Positions 63,878 through 64,000 of a stretch of 64,000 bases of DNA are shown one piece after another. The DNA is taken from positions 62,001-126,000 of the forward strand of contig NZ_JACJSZ010000001.1 in assembly GCF_014698445.1 (NCBI RefSeq). The letters are read 5' to 3'. The position numbers were made by a program, and so were the translations under genes. The notes under the pieces are model-generated. The model saw only the letters and a program-made list of their open reading frames with translations, did not search any database and was not told the origin of the DNA. Source of the DNA: Microcystis elabens FACHB-917. Its GTDB lineage: Bacteria; Cyanobacteriota; Cyanobacteriia; PCC-6307; Cyanobiaceae. Position 1 is the stretch's first letter, and every line of letters begins with the position of its first letter.

Positions 63878-64000
63878 TGGGGGTTGAACGCCTTCTCCAG
63901 CACCCTCCGGGTCTTGTCGTTTTGTTTCTGTTGCTTGCAATACCACAGCTGCCCTTCCCATCGCGCAAACGTAGCTGGATCGTCCGGTGCCTGGGAAGGG
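63811..64000 (-). CDS. C-terminal end of an unrecognised protein, cut by the window
   Basis: A minus-strand frame is open from the window edge to a TGA at 63813-63811 and encodes 62 residues. It reads like a real soluble protein end, with [20 protein letters not shown] and [20 protein letters not shown]. It overlaps the 5' part of devB by 67 nt, so it is probably upstream in the same transcript. The rest of the gene lies outside the window and I cannot name it. Confidence 0.65.
   Translation of the reverse strand, partial: PSQAPDDPATFARWEGQLWYCKQQKQNDKTRRVLEKAFNPQWADRYIEDLLFDDPPSPGATA

Noticed and set aside
63878-63961. N-terminal extension of DevB from the ATG at 63961
   Set aside because: Those residues lack membrane-fusion-protein character, and another frame in the same stretch encodes a more protein-like gene end.

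Overview
The window is a GC-rich stretch of a unicellular picocyanobacterial chromosome, most like the Synechococcus/Cyanobium lineage. This is an inference from gene content: an allophycocyanin alpha-B core subunit (apcD), geranylgeranyl reductase (chlP), a proton-extrusion protein (pxcA), a Psb32-like photosystem II repair protein, ccsA and a CCB-type factor for cytochrome maturation, ferredoxin-sulfite reductase, a GlpX-type bisphosphatase next to ribulose-phosphate epimerase, and a DevBCA exporter. Coding density is very high, spacers are short, and many genes start with GTG or TTG inside a 4-nt overlap with the previous stop codon. It is mostly core chromosome. I saw no insertion sequence, prophage or CRISPR array.

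Layout. 0.2-7.5 kb: apcD with a terminator, rlmD, pheT, then rpmG-rpsR-RNase II. 7.5-13.7 kb: a small secreted protein, a membrane protein coupled to an FAD oxidoreductase, metG-lptC, and a CCB-type protein. 13.8-18.1 kb: psb32-like, pxcA, cobU, trmL, an M23 peptidase and tRNA-Met. 18.2-25.2 kb: peroxiredoxin, purS-purQ, a COG0523 GTPase, a lumenal pentapeptide protein, a degenerate uracil phosphoribosyltransferase and ilvD. 25.2-30.3 kb is the most accessory-looking part: tandem hairpins, a ribbon-helix-helix protein, an AraC regulator with a possible operator, and an orphan CheB-CheR-PAS protein. 30.3-38.2 kb is a carbon and tetrapyrrole block read leftward (glpX, hemA, glgC, gnd, pgl, a CIA30 protein, a hypothetical), with rpe divergent from glpX. 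38.2-45.4 kb, also leftward: typA-DUF309-lptA-lptB-lptF/G joined by four successive 4-nt overlaps, then ccsA and a frameshifted GT39 glycosyltransferase. 45.7-54.6 kb: two M15 peptidases, chlP, a CBS-domain membrane protein, glyS and sir. 54.6-64 kb, leftward: devB-devC-devA, a 51-aa basic protein and its terminator, a GT2 glycosyltransferase, rpsB (with a structured leader)-tsf, a hypothetical with an acidic linker, and recG.

Functional threads. Four Lpt components (lptA, lptB, lptF/G and the unlinked lptC) describe the lipopolysaccharide bridge. With DevBCA, three peptidoglycan peptidases and two glycosyltransferases they make the envelope the main theme. glpX/rpe, gnd/pgl and glgC cover the Calvin cycle, oxidative pentose phosphate pathway and glycogen synthesis. 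The best leads beyond routine annotation are a low-GC mosaic patch inside lptF/G, the AraC/CheB-CheR-PAS locus with its 31-bp-phased repeats, the overlap-welded lpt cassette, the rpsB leader, and a uracil phosphoribosyltransferase with a damaged active site. I found no convincing wholly new multi-gene system. Functional calls rest on recognising motifs and families by eye; no database search was run.
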